The notes below the pieces were generated by a model. That model was given only the letters and a program-made list of their open reading frames with translations, was not told the DNA's origin and searched no databases. A stretch of DNA of 64,000 nt from Enoplosus armatus (Eukaryota > Chordata > Actinopteri > Centrarchiformes > Enoplosidae), in NCBI RefSeq assembly GCF_043641665.1, contig NC_092191.1, forward strand, positions 14,849,501 through 14,913,500, given 5' to 3'. This document shows positions 37,375 to 51,797 of the stretch, piece by piece. A program made the translations under genes and the position numbers. The first letter of the stretch is position 1, and the number at the start of each line of letters is the position of its first letter.

Positions 37375-40300
37375 GAATTTTTAGATTTTTTTAGGTTATC
37401 CAATGTATTGAAAGGAACCTTAGAAGAGTTTGTAAAAGAGTGGTTGCCTCTCAGCATGCATTTTGTTTGTGAGTGGCCAGCAATAACCTGTATTAGAGTA
37501 TTTTGAGCTTAATTTGCTCACTAAGTCCTTATTTACTGCGAATTTCTCCTCCTTGTGTTGGTTTTGTTTTGTTTATATGTGTTCATGCTGGGACAGCAGT
37601 GGAAGACAGGTGCGTTTTGTTTCAAAATAAAAGAGAAAGTGGAAAAAATAGCTGAGCAATACATTTTTGACAAGTGAGAGCATATTCTTTTGCATATACA
37701 GTAGTTGTTTATCTTACATTTACTGCACTACCCACTGAAGTGAAGTGGTCAGATCGCCTAACCAGATGATAATGTACAGTACTCTGCTTCACATAATGTT
37801 TCTGACACACTAAAGACAGATGCCTGAGGACCAAAACAGTGTGGATCTATACATACATGTAGAATATTGTTGTAAATGAAGTTGTATTTTGAAGATTAAA
37901 ACGTTGTCAAAAGAACACATCAGAAGCTACACCCTGAGGTGTAGCTATAGCACACCTATTTGTATCTCATTAGCAGGAAGCTACTAGAGGAAACATGTAG
38001 ACCTTAAACCTAAACCAAATTCAACAATGATGCTCTGACTTCGTCCTCCATTATCCATGGATTTGAAGTTAATTGAGAGAAACTTTACCTTATCTTTAAT
38101 TTAAAGTGAATTAAATTTGGGATAGATGAACTAAAGGATTAGACAAGCTCTGAAGGTGACCCTCTCCTTCCATTGCCTACACTATCTTTTCTTTCTGCAC
38201 GCTGTGTGACTTTTAAAGAGTAATAGAAAGGAAAAGGATACTTGTAAGACTGCAGAGTTCCAAAGAATCTATGGTTTAATATTTTTGGGAGTGAGCAACA
38301 TGTTCTCCGTTAAGTCACAGTCGACATGCATAAACTCACATTCCTGGAGAAAGAAGTGTGGGGTTGTGTGTGGCCAGAAGTGATTCACGGATTGCAGTAT
38401 GTGAGCATTTTTATTGTTTTGGTCCTAAAATCTCCCTGAAGCTGCTTGTGTAATTGACTGCACAACTCATGACCATGTTAGCTCTGTCTTCCAGATGTGT
38501 CTCCCATGGAATTGCACAATGGCAGTGACAATAACTGCTGCGCCTCTCTATTGACTATTGTGAATCAATTCTCCTTGTCAACAGCATTACAAGAAGTGGA
38601 TGAGATCACAACATTGATCAGCAGGTGAAACAGATGAGATATCACATGATATAAGAGACAATATAAGGCAAGTGATCCAACTAAATGTTATTTAGCAAGT
38701 AAAAGATGACTAAATGAATATACTGATGATAGTTAGTGAGCCATGTTTTTAACCTATGCTATGTTGAGTATCTTTAATCTGAATTTCGGTCTCTCCCACC
38801 CTGCCTTTTTGTTATCCTAATTTTTTCATGGGGGTTTTTGAAAAGTGTTTGTGAACTGCACAAAAACTCCGGCTTTCAGACATTTTCATAGAACTTTTTA
38901 AAGTCACTCACAAAGTTGACTTCATTTTTTTTTTTTTTGTATCTTCTCTGTTATCTTTTTTAGGGCATTTCCTGATGTGCCTGCAGGTTTGCAGCTGTGT
39001 GAGTCAGGTTCAGGCTTTTCCACACTTTTGTGCTGCTACCTTTGAGAAGTGCCTCTGTTTTGACTTCTCGCAGAGCTGAGCAGATGTGTAATCTGACTCA
39101 CATCAGCCCACACCAGACACAATTCCCTGTCTAAAGTCCAAAACCAGTCAAGCAGTGTTGGAGTATGTGGTTAGTGTTGTTCCTTACCACTGTTACTGTA
39201 GCAGTTGTGGTCCAGCATGATGGGTTAGTCTCAAAAGCCTCCTTTAGGGAACTTATCTTTTGGTAGTATTTTTGTGTACAGAGAATGAAAGCTGAAGTTG
39301 CCCTGTATGGATGTTTTTGTTCTTTTTTTCTACTTTGCATGGACGCTTCTCATCCTTTAAAGGTTCTCAAAGGCAACAGAGTTTGGCTAGAGTAAAGGGC
39401 GAATGCTCTCTCCTGTAGGGGTATATGAAAGACGCCCTCACCTTGTTCTTGTATTGTCACATAGCCAGTGATGGTATAGGACAGAGGACCACATCTCTTT
39501 CAGCCTGGTCTCCTACACCATCACTGTACTGGCAGTGCTCTGTTATGAGCCTGATGCATTTATATGACTCCTCTTTTCCAATCTGTTCTCGACAGAGTTG
39601 ACTTTGAGACCCAAATTCACTTTTTCCATAGGTTAAGTGGCTGCACTTGGCACATCTCAGAATATATATAATCTATAAAATAATAATTGTTGTAACAACT
39701 CAAAGATAGACATAAAGCTCTGAGATGAAGCTCTTCATCCATTGTATCACTGACACCTTCAAAGTAGGGTGGCAAAATTGATAATATTAAAATAGCTATT
39801 CAGTTTAGGTCAAGCAGTATTTGCAGTTTGCAGGAAGGTTCTTTACACCAAACACTCCTAATTTTTCATGGAGTTGAAGGTTACTTGGAGCCCTACTTTA
39901 AAGTTGCTTGTTGGTCCAGATGATGACCTCTTTATTAACTAACCTCCCGTTTTTAGAAGACGTATCCCACAGTGGGATGTCTCACTCATGCTACCTCGAG
40001 AACCAGTTCCTTTTGCTCTGCGGCACCATTGTCCACAAGCAGTGACAAACCTCATGTAGCCAAATTATTGTGAATAGAAATATGGTCACAAAGGGCCATG
40101 GTTGTTTTGAAAAATAATGTAAAGTGGAATTACTGAAAGACCATCCAGGGGAAACCATCAGATGATCAGCTTGGCTTGGGGATCGACTACATGGGGGCCC
40201 TTTGGTAGTAATTACTATCACCAGTACTCCTCTGGTGATGCTGTTGAGGATTTGTACCTCCTTTTCTGATGAGGTCAGGTCCTCATTATAATTACTTGTA

Positions 40301-42530
40301 TCTCTTAAGTATACACAGCTGCAAATTGGAGTGCAATAACAGGAATAGTAATTAGTGTATTAGAAATTATTAGAGGTGAACTACAAAATCAGCAGGGAGG
40401 GAATGGTTTGACATCACGAACGATGTCAAACAAACAACTGAAATAAAATTACAATGGGCTGTTAAGGAGTAAATAAGAGGGAAATCAGCACTATATAGAG
40501 TAGCTGAGTCAGTACAGATTAGAGTTGTTTTTTGTATTTAATAGCACCATGTCACATGTCATCCATGTGTTTGCTGCACTATTTGCATTAGTGTAATCCT
40601 TTTTCTACAACAATCTACAGGTAACATTTGTCAGCCTATGCTGGTCCCTGGCTGCCTCTCCACAGTGGTTGTTTGTTTTATCTGCAATGTGCTTGCTCAT
40701 AAAGATACACTATTACTTAGAATAGGAGTGTAAATTAGCTTAACAAAGTTGTTCTGGACAGTCTGTTTTCCTTAGGCAATCACATACACACATACTTTTC
40801 CATTAATGCCACAGTCCTTAGGTTACATACAGTCATATCTGAGGGCTGCCCAGCGCAGCTACAGTCTTTATTATAGGTCACTTAATTAAGGGGCTTAAAA
40901 GGCACCTTGACAGTTACTGTGGAGAGAAGAGAGGACTTTTCTCATTCACATTCCTTGCTCAATTTTTCACAGCCAGTAGCTAATTCTGCAACCATCAGGT
41001 CACATCGAATGTGTTGTGTATCACTGTAATTACTCAACAGGTCATCCTTTTAACTCAACACCGAAAAGCAATCTCTAATCTCCAATTTCTAACACCAACC
41101 TATACAGTATAAATAGCTTGAGTCCTCTTCTTCCTCTCCTTCTGTAGAATCTTTCAATTGGTATATTTGTCAAGTCTTGTAATAGCGTTTTCAACTATTT
41201 AGCATTAACATATTTGGGAGGAAACATAATTGGATATTCTGGCAGTTTCTGCTCATGGCAAATAAATGATGGTTCAGGTACAACAAATAACTGGGTTTAG
41301 GTTAGAGAAGGATATTGCTCATGGCTACTAAAAATGTCAACACAAATGTCAAAGCAAGTGCTTGTACAATACACCCATTGCCCACCCTGACTTTCACACC
41401 CTTTTCACTCTGCTGTTTGAGCATCACACCTTGAATAGAAAGTGCAGAATAGTTGCATGTAAACATAATTAATAGGAGACAGGGTTTAATTACATTATTG
41501 TTGGCCACGTTGTGTAATAAAGATGAGTCGCTGTACAAAATGTTGCAGACTTCAAGGTGAGCCATGATGATAATGTGACACACAGTGCCGTCACTTGATC
41601 TACATTCACTTGGATAACCTCGATTCACCTCCCTTACAAAGCCCGGCTCAGATGAAATCAAAGGCTCAGTTAAGAAATAAAAGCTTGGCAGCTTATTAAA
41701 AAACAAAAGAAACATAATGCATATTTTGTGATTTAGAATAGTGTGCTTTTTGACTGAATTACATATCTGACTGAATGGATGTGGACAGCTGCAATAACGT
41801 TCTCATTGCCTACTTCATTCAGCTTCCTTCTGCTCTCCTTCTGGTCTGGTTGTGTTTTCAACATCTGTGTGTTTATAGGAAGAGGACATTTGAAGATTAA
41901 CATTATTGCATGCTGGGTATGGCAAGAATTTTATAAGCCACATGCAAAATGTTTCTCAATGCATTTCCTTAGTGCATTCCTTAGGTTAGTAAAAGCACCA
42001 GTTTAGGGTCCATCTTGACAATTCTGACACAGAACGTTTCTGCCTGCAGTGGCACAGTGCAAACACTATGTGAAGACAAGGTAGATCTGGCTAGAATAAA
42101 CCCTTACTAAACCAACACATTATCTAATTAACTTTTTTCCTGCCATACTATTCATCACTCTACAATATATCATCTCAGTGGATTATTATTCCAATTTATG
42201 TAACAGCTCATTCAGAGCTTCACGTCACTAAGATGTGAACGTCACAACTGCTCACTGAGCACAGTATATAATTTGATCCCTTGGGCCAACAATGTCTGAC
42301 TGTATGCATAATTGAGGGAGAAACCACTTTGAATTGTACATTACTTGTACATTGGAAAGGTGAAATATGTACAAAGGGGTTAACTTGTGAGAATATGCAT
42401 CTCAAGTTTTCAAACTCATTCATATTTTATTTGTCACTGCAGTACAGCTTTACATTTTTGGATAACACTGAATGCAACATAATATTACCACACTATTAGT
42501 AACTGTATGACAGTTTCTGGACAATCCTTG
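37375..42530. other. unique non-coding sequence, no gene seen
   Basis: No exon or repeat family recognised. A run of 14 T lies at 38925-38938. The minus-strand open frame 41302-41715 (137 codons) has no recognisable domain and is treated as chance. Confidence 0.5.
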
Positions 42531-42564
42531 TGTGTCTGCTATAAACATGTGTCTGCTATAAACC
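42531..42564. repeat. 17-bp tandem duplication
   Basis: Two head-to-tail copies of TGTGTCTGCTATAAACA; the second differs only in its last base. A recent small duplication. Confidence 0.9.
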
Positions 42565-44370
42565 CCAGTCTTTTACTCCTTTTATTAGGAGGCTTAGCAG
42601 TGTTATGTCTCAACCAGCCGTGGTGAAAATGTCAATATACAGAACTGGAAATCTGATCTACAGATAAAAGATGCTGTAATTTGGATCATTTGTGAATGTT
42701 GAAAACATTTTACATCACACAAAGTCATTATAACCAACAGTAAAGACATTAAAGATGACTGCATCTGCTAGGGGATACGCATCAACATCAACCAACCAGG
42801 ATAATTTATAATGTGGGAACATAAAGGCTGAACTAACATTCAGCCACGAATTCACAGGCTCATGGTGTTGGGAGCAGAACATGCAGATATGTTATTTGCA
42901 TGCACAGCTTGATACCCTCTGGCATGTGACTGTGGTTGCTAGTTTCTCCAGAGAGCTCCTGTAAACATCATATAAAGTTGTGATTTGATTCTTTCTGAGA
43001 AAACACTTTCACTACACCGTCACATTACTGCCTTACTGCACTGTGTTGCAAACAGCCACACAGCATTTTAATCAATCTTTTAATAGACCTGAGCAGTGTA
43101 AGTAACAGCTTTCTGACGTTTTCAAGTTTAATGACACACATGGGATTGAACATTTCTGCATATTCCCAATGTATTACCTGAAATTATATTAACACTGACA
43201 GTGTGAAAGAGATTTATTGAATGGAGAGGACTGAAATCAAGCCTGATAAAATAAAAAAAAAGACAAGATTGAACTCGTGTACTCAGGGACTTCCAGGATT
43301 TTTGTTTTGTAGATCTCTACAAGCCAGATGGGAAAAATTGACAGCTGAGGATTGTTTGTAATGGCGAGGCACAATGTTCCCCTCTCATTGATATATAAGT
43401 AATCAAATGTGAAAACATTTTTTTTTTCAGGATTCAATCCAGGATGTTTATCTCTTGTCTATTCAATCGTGCTATAGACTAAGTGTTGGTGAAGAGGTCC
43501 AGACTCATACTCTGGCCCTGACTTGGACATCTTTTCTTCAACAACACACAGCAGTTCCTCTGCTGGAATGCCACTTTATCATAGATCACACTGAAATGAT
43601 GTCCTCATTAAAGAACATATTCACTAGATGACAGCATTGCAATTTGAGAGAGGTCAGAGGTTGGGCTGTAAAGTGTGGGACACCAGCTGTGGAAACCTGG
43701 AAACTACCTTTTCCAGGTTTACAAAACTCCTCTTTAAGGCACCTTTAGACTGTCCGACAACAACGATGATGTAAGTTTGTTGCATGTGACATGATGCAAG
43801 ATGGTTCTAATAAACTCTTGTAGTGCTATGATGTTAATAGAAAACAGTATATGTGAGCATGTCTTCTTCTTTGCCAAAGTCCCAAAAACTTTTTTCTTTT
43901 TCCTTCATCATTTTGGTTTGTGTGTGTTCGTGTGTATATTTGTTTCTTTAAACTACGTTCAGAAATGGCGTTGCAAAATGTCGCATTGGCCAGTTTATTC
44001 TGCTTCATTTTCTGTCGTATTCTGATTGTTTGTTTGATGCCGTGGGTTGTTGCAGCAGTCACACTGTAAGAATTTGACATTGTCAGAATTTTGCATGCTG
44101 TCCTTGGTTGCTGAAGCACAAAAACGAAGTGTACCTGCACACTGCAATCTTTTTCCCAGTTCTCCTCCAATTCTGCAATGACTTAACAATGTTTCAACCA
44201 CAAAGGTCTTTTTTTTTTCGTTTTGTTTGTACATCTTATTGTTATCCATCGCCAGCATTGGTGAAGGTGTGACAGTGGAATCTAGGACCACTATTTTTTC
44301 AAGATTTTACCAACTTTCTCTCAGGATTGTCAATTTCTATCTCACGCAGCTTGCAGTACATACTAATTAA
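42565..44370. other. unique non-coding sequence, no gene seen
   Basis: No gene recognised. A perfect 11-bp hairpin, AAACCTGGAAA-ctacct-TTTCCAGGTTT, sits at 43693-43720. Overlapping minus-strand open frames at 43826-44291 carry no motif. Confidence 0.5.
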
Positions 44371-44398
44371 GTATGTAGTATGCAGTATGTAGTATGCA
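44371..44398. repeat. 14-bp tandem duplication in a TAGTATG-rich patch
   Basis: Two exact copies of GTATGTAGTATGCA, flanked by more 'agtacatacta' and 'gttagtatgcgag' phrases. GTATGTAGTATG-rich patches are seen in fish interspersed repeats, so this may be the remnant of one, covering about 44350-44430. Confidence 0.8.
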
Positions 44399-45854
44399 GT
44401 ACGTTAGTATGCGAGTCATACACGTCATTTGTCATATAATTCTACAAACAAGGAACCAGAAAGTGGAGGGTTGATGATGTACCCTAAACCTCATTTAAAG
44501 GCTCGGCAGTTACTCTTGCTCTCACTTTGGCACTGACATCTACTTAAGTTTCAATATACAGTGTGTCCATTCTCTCTAAGCTCTAAGTTCTCTAAGTTCT
44601 AGGGCTAAATAAGAGAGAGACAATTTCCTCACACTTATTAGCATCTGCATACTAGTACAGCTAGCCTAATGCAGGCTTTATAGAGAACTATTGAAATAGC
44701 CCAGCATTGCAATCTTCAAAAAGGTCCATAACAAGGTTTCTCAGCTTGGATGTTAATAAAAATGTATTTCATTGTTAGACCAGGGAACAAGCAGTACTTT
44801 TTAAGCATTATTCAAATATCAGGGAATTAATCAATGACTTGATTTCATTTGCAGTGCTCATCAGGCATTGATTTGTGTTTTAACAAGCATCAAGCCAGGT
44901 GAAATCAATTTGAGAATGTCATAATGATTGGTAACACCATTGAGGCACGATGACTCATGAGTGAAAAGCAGCTAATCCTCATATTCTTTTGCTGGAAGCT
45001 GAATGGAGCTCTACTCTAATTCTATTTTCAAGATGACTGACTCATTTCTGCATGTGTCTCTCACTCTGCTTACTTACTGCTTACTTACTTTCTGTCTTCA
45101 TTACCTGATTCCAGCATCAGAGCCCAGCCCATTGCATTTTCATTATTTTAACTTTTGTTGACAGTTCAGCACGTTGCAGGAAGTGCCTTTAGAGTTTGGT
45201 TCTTTGGACAGTGAACATGCCACTGTAAGCACATGGTATGTTTTCAATATATATGAAAAATATGAGTGATAGCTGTTCTTGATGATTACAACATTGTACC
45301 AATTTGGACCAAAGTTCATAGTTTCATTTAATAAAACCCATACAGTTGTGGGTATTCTGTAGCAGTTAATAATACACTTACAAGATTTGAGTGATTTGTA
45401 AAAATCTTTTGTATATTAATAGTCACTCAGTCCGAAACTGCACTACAACCAACCATTTTGGGTTAATTTCAAGTGAAGAGGGTTAACTAGTGGATTTAAT
45501 GGAACAATGGCTGTCTAGAAGGTGATTTATGAGTTAATTTTGCTTTCTGTCTCATCCAGAATCTTCTTCCTGTGTCCTGTTACCTCCTGTTCTGAGTAAT
45601 TGGTAGTTAAAAGCTATTGATCATGCTCCAATTTGAGAAAGCAAGCCTATGATTTTCCAAATCTCTCTTGTGCAAATAATCCATATTGAAATACACTTAA
45701 AGTAATGATACAGACTGGTCAGTATAATAAGTGTCTCCCACATGCCATAGCTTCATGTGGAGCAGCTGATGCCTGTAAAGTTGACATAAATAACAAGCAA
45801 TAATTCGAAATGTAATTTATCTACAAAGGAAAAACATTCTGTCCACTTGCGCCC
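44399..45854. other. unique non-coding sequence, no gene seen
   Basis: No gene recognised. A CTGCTTACTTA 11-bp unit is duplicated at 45066-45087. Confidence 0.5.
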
Positions 45855-46000
45855 TTCACAGGTAGGTCAGAGAACTGGAATGGGTACACAACAACACCTC
45901 TCGAGCTGCTGGGCATTCAGTGCTTTGCTTAAGGGTGCACAGGGCAGATGTTTGTATCCTCTGCTTCAGTGGCAGTGTCACACAACACAACACCATCCTA
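45855..46000. repeat. possible interspersed repeat fragment
   Basis: 'gagctgctgggcattcagtg', 'ctttgcttaagggtgcacag' and 'gggcagatgtttgtatcctc' resemble a teleost interspersed repeat in which the phrase TTGCTCAAGGGCAC is typical. The class is unknown and the ends are approximate. Confidence 0.4.
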
Positions 46001-49000
46001 CTGCTGCAAAAAAATAGAAACTCCAACCCCAGGAAAAACTGTGGTGAGCTAACTGATGACAAATACTGGTGTTTGAAATATACATTCTACAGTACCGATC
46101 AATACAGTTGTAATGAAGCATCTTGTCATTATTTATTTCTTAAATCAGACAGATATGGACTGAATATTCACTCATTTTGGAGCTGCGTTCTGGAATTCAG
46201 CTTAATTCTAGATAGAGGAATATCAGTATTTCACTGTGCCCTTAATTTGTCTCTATGACACACTGCCGATCACTATTAGCACATCATTCAACAGAACAAG
46301 AATAACACACCCACAAATAACCCATGTCTCTGAGTAAGTTTTTGAGTGCTGCCTGTGATATTGTTTTAGTATGGTTATCCTCCTGTTTGTGCAAAAGCGA
46401 ATCTTTTCTTCAGGCACAACTCCTTTCATCCTCATGTGGCATCATTAGTTCGATAGATGTCCCATGTGTAATGCAGAGAGAGGAAGACTTGAGTTCAAGT
46501 GAGAAAGAGAGAGACCTTGTTGTCACTGTCCCATAGCTGCAAATAGGAGAAAGACTTGTCAACTGCACTCAAGTGGTTATTTAATGCAATGTTGCATTAC
46601 AAAACGACCACAACAACATAGCTCTCCCTTTGTTAAGCAGTTTGCAATCATAGCCAATGCAAGTTAATTTTCAGGGAATTAAGACCTTTGTGATAGAGAA
46701 TCTGGAATCCTGTGAATCATAATAGCAATAGGTCAGGAGTTGTGTTTACTCTGTCATGGGATTGGGACGGAACAGGAGTATTTTTGTGGGAGTGGGATGG
46801 GACAGTAGTGAAAATCCACTCCCGTGTCACCCTCTACTTTATGACATAAATACAAATGACCCTGACTGATGATTGTACTGTTGTATATTGAAAGTAAAAA
46901 AGAAAAAAGATCATAATATCATAATGCTGTCCTAAAAACCAGAAGGATGGCCAAATGACTTCACAGGCTGTATGCAGTCAGTTTACACCTAAACTATTTC
47001 AAACTATTATTGCCATATCTTATAATGAAACAGATATATAACATATAATGTTGTATAACAAACATTTGCACAAAATGAAGGTTACACGTACTAACCCAGA
47101 ACATAGACAGAGCCCTTAAACGTGTTTCAACCATCACTGCCGTCACTCCTGAAACTGGCCCTACATGCAGACATTTGCAGCTAAAACATACAACAAATTG
47201 CTATTCAGAGCATTCAACCAAAACATTATTTCACCCAAAATGGCTATTGATGACAGAGGAGGGTCACGCTCAGTGACAAGAAGTCACTTTATTTACAAAA
47301 GACTATGAATGGCAGAAAAAACATCTAGGACATGGTCCGATGTTCCAGTCACACGCTTTGTTGTCAAGGGACAATTTGGAAGCCGTGGTGTGTGAAGCTT
47401 GTCAGCAATCAAAATGTTCTCTAATCTCCTGTATGCCATCAATCTAGAAGTGACCTGAGCTATACTTGGCAAATACAGGTATGGATATCTGCATTTTCTG
47501 CTTCTATAAATACATTATAAAGAACAAGATGGTCTAACATCAACAATAAAGTCCATCAAACACTGCCTTTGGAAGTGTATTTACACATATGCTAAATGGC
47601 AATTTATAAACGTGCACTATATAACTGTATATACAGGTATATCAAAGTACAAGAAGCTAAACTCAACCGCAGCGTGTGCTGTCCTGGCTTAACATTTTGG
47701 TGGTCTCAGTGGGCAGAAATGTTCTTGCAATTTCATGCCAAGATAGATACCTAAATTGTGCCACCTGATTTGCATAAACACGGCCCTTGCTGTGCCACTC
47801 TTCCCACCTTAAGGCTGTAGGTGCAATGCAATTACAGAGAAATGAAATGAACATGATGCCAACAAAACTGTTAATCTTGCTGTGTTTTTGGCATGTTAAT
47901 ACAATTCCATGTAACAGCCAAGTCTGAAGTCCCAGATTTGGACTTTCCCATAAGCACACAAAGACAAAAATAATGTTGTAATGATAGCACATTTTATTTA
48001 CATTTAATACCTAATTAAATCTTTCATAATGACTGTCAGAGAGTTGAACCTCCAAGCTGGCCCCCGATCTACAGTATGTACAGGCATCCTGGGATTCTTC
48101 CCAGTGCAGCGCTCTCTTTTTTATTCCAGCATTTGATATCTCCTCCAAGCCTCAAGAGCCCTTGTACCTCCTCAGTATTCTGCTTTTCTGTTAATTAGCC
48201 TTGATCAGTTTCTCCTCTGATGCTCTTGATATATGTCAGTCTATGCAAGCTACTGTTATCTTATTTTTACATAATTTTCCTATAATCCTTTATACATACT
48301 CTAATACATACCCAGAATGTCCCCTCTAATGCAGCCTCTTTGGATCACTGTACTTGACTTTATATGCTTTCTTTTTGCTCATCAAACACGTTATTGGCAT
48401 TGAAGATGTTTTCATTTTCTTTGCAAATGCTGAATGAGTGACTGTTTGGTCAAGGCAAGTTTTAGCATTAACATGTTACTGCGGCTTCCACATTCCTATT
48501 TTTTTTATTTTATATTTATATTGCGTCATGTTCTGTTAGAAGATGAGAGAAGTTAAAAAGTTGAACTTTATCTACCTCGAGTAGAAGTCATTGTAAATTA
48601 CACGGTAATAACTTGCTTGAAGAATGTGAGTCCAACCAATTTCATACATATGTTCCTCATGATGACAATCTCATCTAAGCATTTTCTTTTCTTCAGTTTA
48701 GTTTTGTGGAGGATCTGTAGCTTGAGCCTTATTTATCAAGTGTAGCCTCTTCATTTTGTTTCTATAACAACCTCTTTTTGTAACTGGATGGATAACGTGG
48801 CACAAGTATGCAATTAAGGCAGCAGGTGGTGAGTGAAATTACATTTTTCATATAGCCTCACAATTGTATAACAATTTACATCTGGAGTTTCCTTTACACT
48901 ATACGACATAAATAAAATGATCAGGAATTTCACACGCAATTATCATTTCTGATCCAGAAGGAAATGGAATTTGTTACATAGGCACCTTTGGAAACAAAAT

Positions 49001-51504
49001 ACTATGAGCCAGTTTAAAAGTATGGGAGAGACGTTTCTATATTCATACTCTGTTTCTCCTCATAGATTTGTGTGAGTGTGTTGTTTAGGTAAATGCGATT
49101 TGATCTCTACACTACATTTAACTTAACTTTTCTGAACAGCTTTTCCCCTAGAAGACTGCAAACACGGTAACCATTGACCTCCTCTTCAACCCAGTCCTTG
49201 ACCAGCAGTACTGCATGTGTTTTTGCAGCTCCACATTCATCCCATTGTACTGCTTATTCAGATCAACACAATTAAAACAAAGTTGCTGCCTAACACAGGC
49301 AGCCGCAGCACTCAAACCAACACAAGCTGATTGTGTGCCACATGGCAAGAGGGAAATGGCAGAGAGCCGAAGAGACTGGTGAAAAATGTCCAAAATTTAG
49401 CGAGCCAAAGAGAGTAAAATATTTTTCTCAGGAGTTGCAAGACCAAATTTAATGCTGATGATAAATATGTCAACCAGAACTTGCTAGATATCACCAATAG
49501 ATAAACACAATATCAAGTGGCAAAGCCTTGAATGACAGCATAAAAGTACATCCTTTATAAATGCTACTTCCATTTTCTTCCTGTTGGTTTCTCCACCATG
49601 TCTTGCTTTTTAGTTGCAGTTTGCATATAATGCGTGCTTTGTCAAGTGACATTTATCATGGCAACCACTGGTTTGACTTTAAAAGCCAGAGTACGAACAT
49701 GGTTATGGGAGTTTTATTTGAAGATAACCATTCAGTCCACACTGCCCGGAGCTTGGTACCACTGTTGTAATATGTTAAACATCATTTAATAGTAGTTTAT
49801 GATGTACTCACCATCACTAATGGAATATGGAAGCAGTCGATCTTTGTTGATAATCCGAACATGACATTTCTGTGTCAGAAAGTTTTGCCTGCAGGGCTTC
49901 TCTTTACACATTTCATGGTTGAGATGCCAGTTATAATTACTGTAACCAAATCAGCATTACTGAATGTTAAGCAGAATGAATAAAGAAGCTGTGTGATTAA
50001 AGAATGTTTAATTTTCATTGTTGAAATCAGAGCCACCACTGATATTGGACCACACCTCAGTGCTTGTTATGTAAATGGACCACTTTTATTATAGCTAATT
50101 TGGTAATAATTAGCTGCCACTGTAGTGTAATTGTGTTTTGATAAGCGAATTCTCAGCAGATTTAAATGTGTGATATCCTTGGATGTGTTGTGTTTGCCTT
50201 GTTTGTCAGTTGCTCTGAGCTCTGCCAGCTTTGTGGCCTTCGTGTCAACCAAAATAACTGCCTGACTAAGACAATACAAAACAGGATGATGAGTGTGTCC
50301 TCTCAGCTCCCTTGCTAGGCAACAGTGGGAAAAGTTGCTCCAGTACAGAGAGAGCAAACACAAAACTATGGAACAGAACAGCTAAGACCAATGTGTGTTA
50401 TACTGTGTGTTTATTTTTATAAAAAAACTTAGAGACCAATAGTCAAAACCACAATTTTATATTTCTAATTGCTCACCGAACAAATACTTCTATGAATTTG
50501 ATATATATTATTTTTAAACATCATTAAATGAATGTCTTTTGTTTCCCTTCTTTGGACTGATTGTAACATGTGCACACATGTACATCGAGGCTCCATACAT
50601 TTGCATATGATTCAATAAATGTGAGAAATCCTCTTGAAAATAATATTCTATCTGGAATAAGAAGTAGCAAGTGGTATGATGCTGACAACAGTATAGGTGC
50701 ATGTATTCAGTTACTACAGTATGAACACATGGTATGAGTCTGACTGAGCAACCTTCAAAAGAATCATGCTTACAATTTGGGAATTGGCACAGGTAGAAAG
50801 AAGCAGGACAGAAGCAGTTTTTATTTTCCTGAGAAGAAAATGGAAAACAAACATCAAAAGTACACAGTAGTATGTTTTTATTCTTCTTTACTTTATGAAT
50901 AAGATATATAAACACACACCCCATTGGTAAGAGGAAAAACCAAAAGAAACAGATAAAAAATATATAAAATGAACAAATGAAGAAATTGCTGTTCTGTGCA
51001 TACAAAGTTTTATTTCACTTTTATTTCACCAACATGTATAGTAATAGTAACAATAGTAACAAAGCAATGCACCTGCAGTCTTTGTAATGATTCTGCCACA
51101 TTTACCTCTTCAGACAGTGCCGTCTCTTACCCTCCCCAAACTATTACAGCTGTGTCAGAAAACATGTCAGCTAACCTCAAGGAATTCACTAAGTGGAATT
51201 TGCACTGCAGGGATGTATTCCCAGCAATTTCATGTAGTGGACTGTGTCAAGGGAACCAGCAAAGCTTTTTACACATAAATGTCCTGCTCCAAAGGGAGCG
51301 GAAAAACCAGAGAAACAAGCAGCCAAGAGCAGGGTGAACAAGGGAATGATAGGAAGGTCATAGAATACAAGAGCACTGCAGACTGCAAATTAAAAAGTAA
51401 CCAAATATTTATTTAGTTTAGTTAGTTTATTGAGAAAGTATTCAGTAATAGTTGCACTGCTTGAGGCTGTTTGCAATTACATGAGCACTTTGAACACGTA
51501 TGCC
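46001..51504. other. unique non-coding sequence with one G-rich patch
   Basis: No exon recognised. At 46755-46830 the phrase GGGAYGGGA recurs in a degenerate way ('gggattgggacggaacagga', 'gggagtgggatgggacagta'), a low-complexity patch often seen at repeat ends. The minus-strand open frame 50514-51005 (163 codons) is rich in F, Y and C and looks like translated AT-rich DNA. The stretch 48040-48245 has a conserved-element look. Confidence 0.45.
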
Positions 51505-51797
51505 ACGTATTCAGATGAGCCAGCAGTCAGTTAGCTTAGCTTAGCACAATGACTGCAAACGGGAAAAAAGCTAGCCTGGCTCTGTGCTAATGTAACAAAA
51601 TCTGTTCAATAACCAACATGTTATATCTTGTTTGGTTAATAATAGAAAAACCTTTTGTAAAAACTACCTTTGGACAGAGCCATGACAGTTGTCTCCATTC
51701 TGCAGCTATGCTAAGCTAACAGCTTCTGACAGGACAGATATAAGCGTGGTGCCAATCTTATCATTTAACTTTTGGAAAGGGGGCAAATACATGTCTT
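51505..51797. mobile_element. F1 inverted-repeat element, copy 4, both tips lost
   Basis: Has the left core 'cagtcagttagcttagctta' and 'aaagctagcctggctctgtg', the middle 'aacatgttatatcttgtttg', and the right core 'ggacagagccatgacagttg' with 'ctatgctaagctaacagctt'. It ends in 'caatcttatcatttaacttt' and then 'gggcaaatacatgtc'. The outermost 'tttgacattttggg' tips are not preserved. The centre with 'ctccgctggtt' is deleted, as in copy 3, so the two copies may stem from the same shortened subfamily. Confidence 0.75.

Noticed and set aside
41302..41715. 137-codon open frame, minus strand
   Set aside because: No recognisable domain, and no splice or promoter context.
43693..43720. 11-bp hairpin AAACCTGGAAA/TTTCCAGGTTT
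   Set aside because: Too short to argue for a functional RNA; expected occasionally by chance in 64 kb.
50514..51005. 163-codon open frame, minus strand, rich in F, Y and C
   Set aside because: The composition is that of translated AT-rich DNA. The hydrophobic runs come from TTT/TTC tracts, and no membrane-protein family is recognised.
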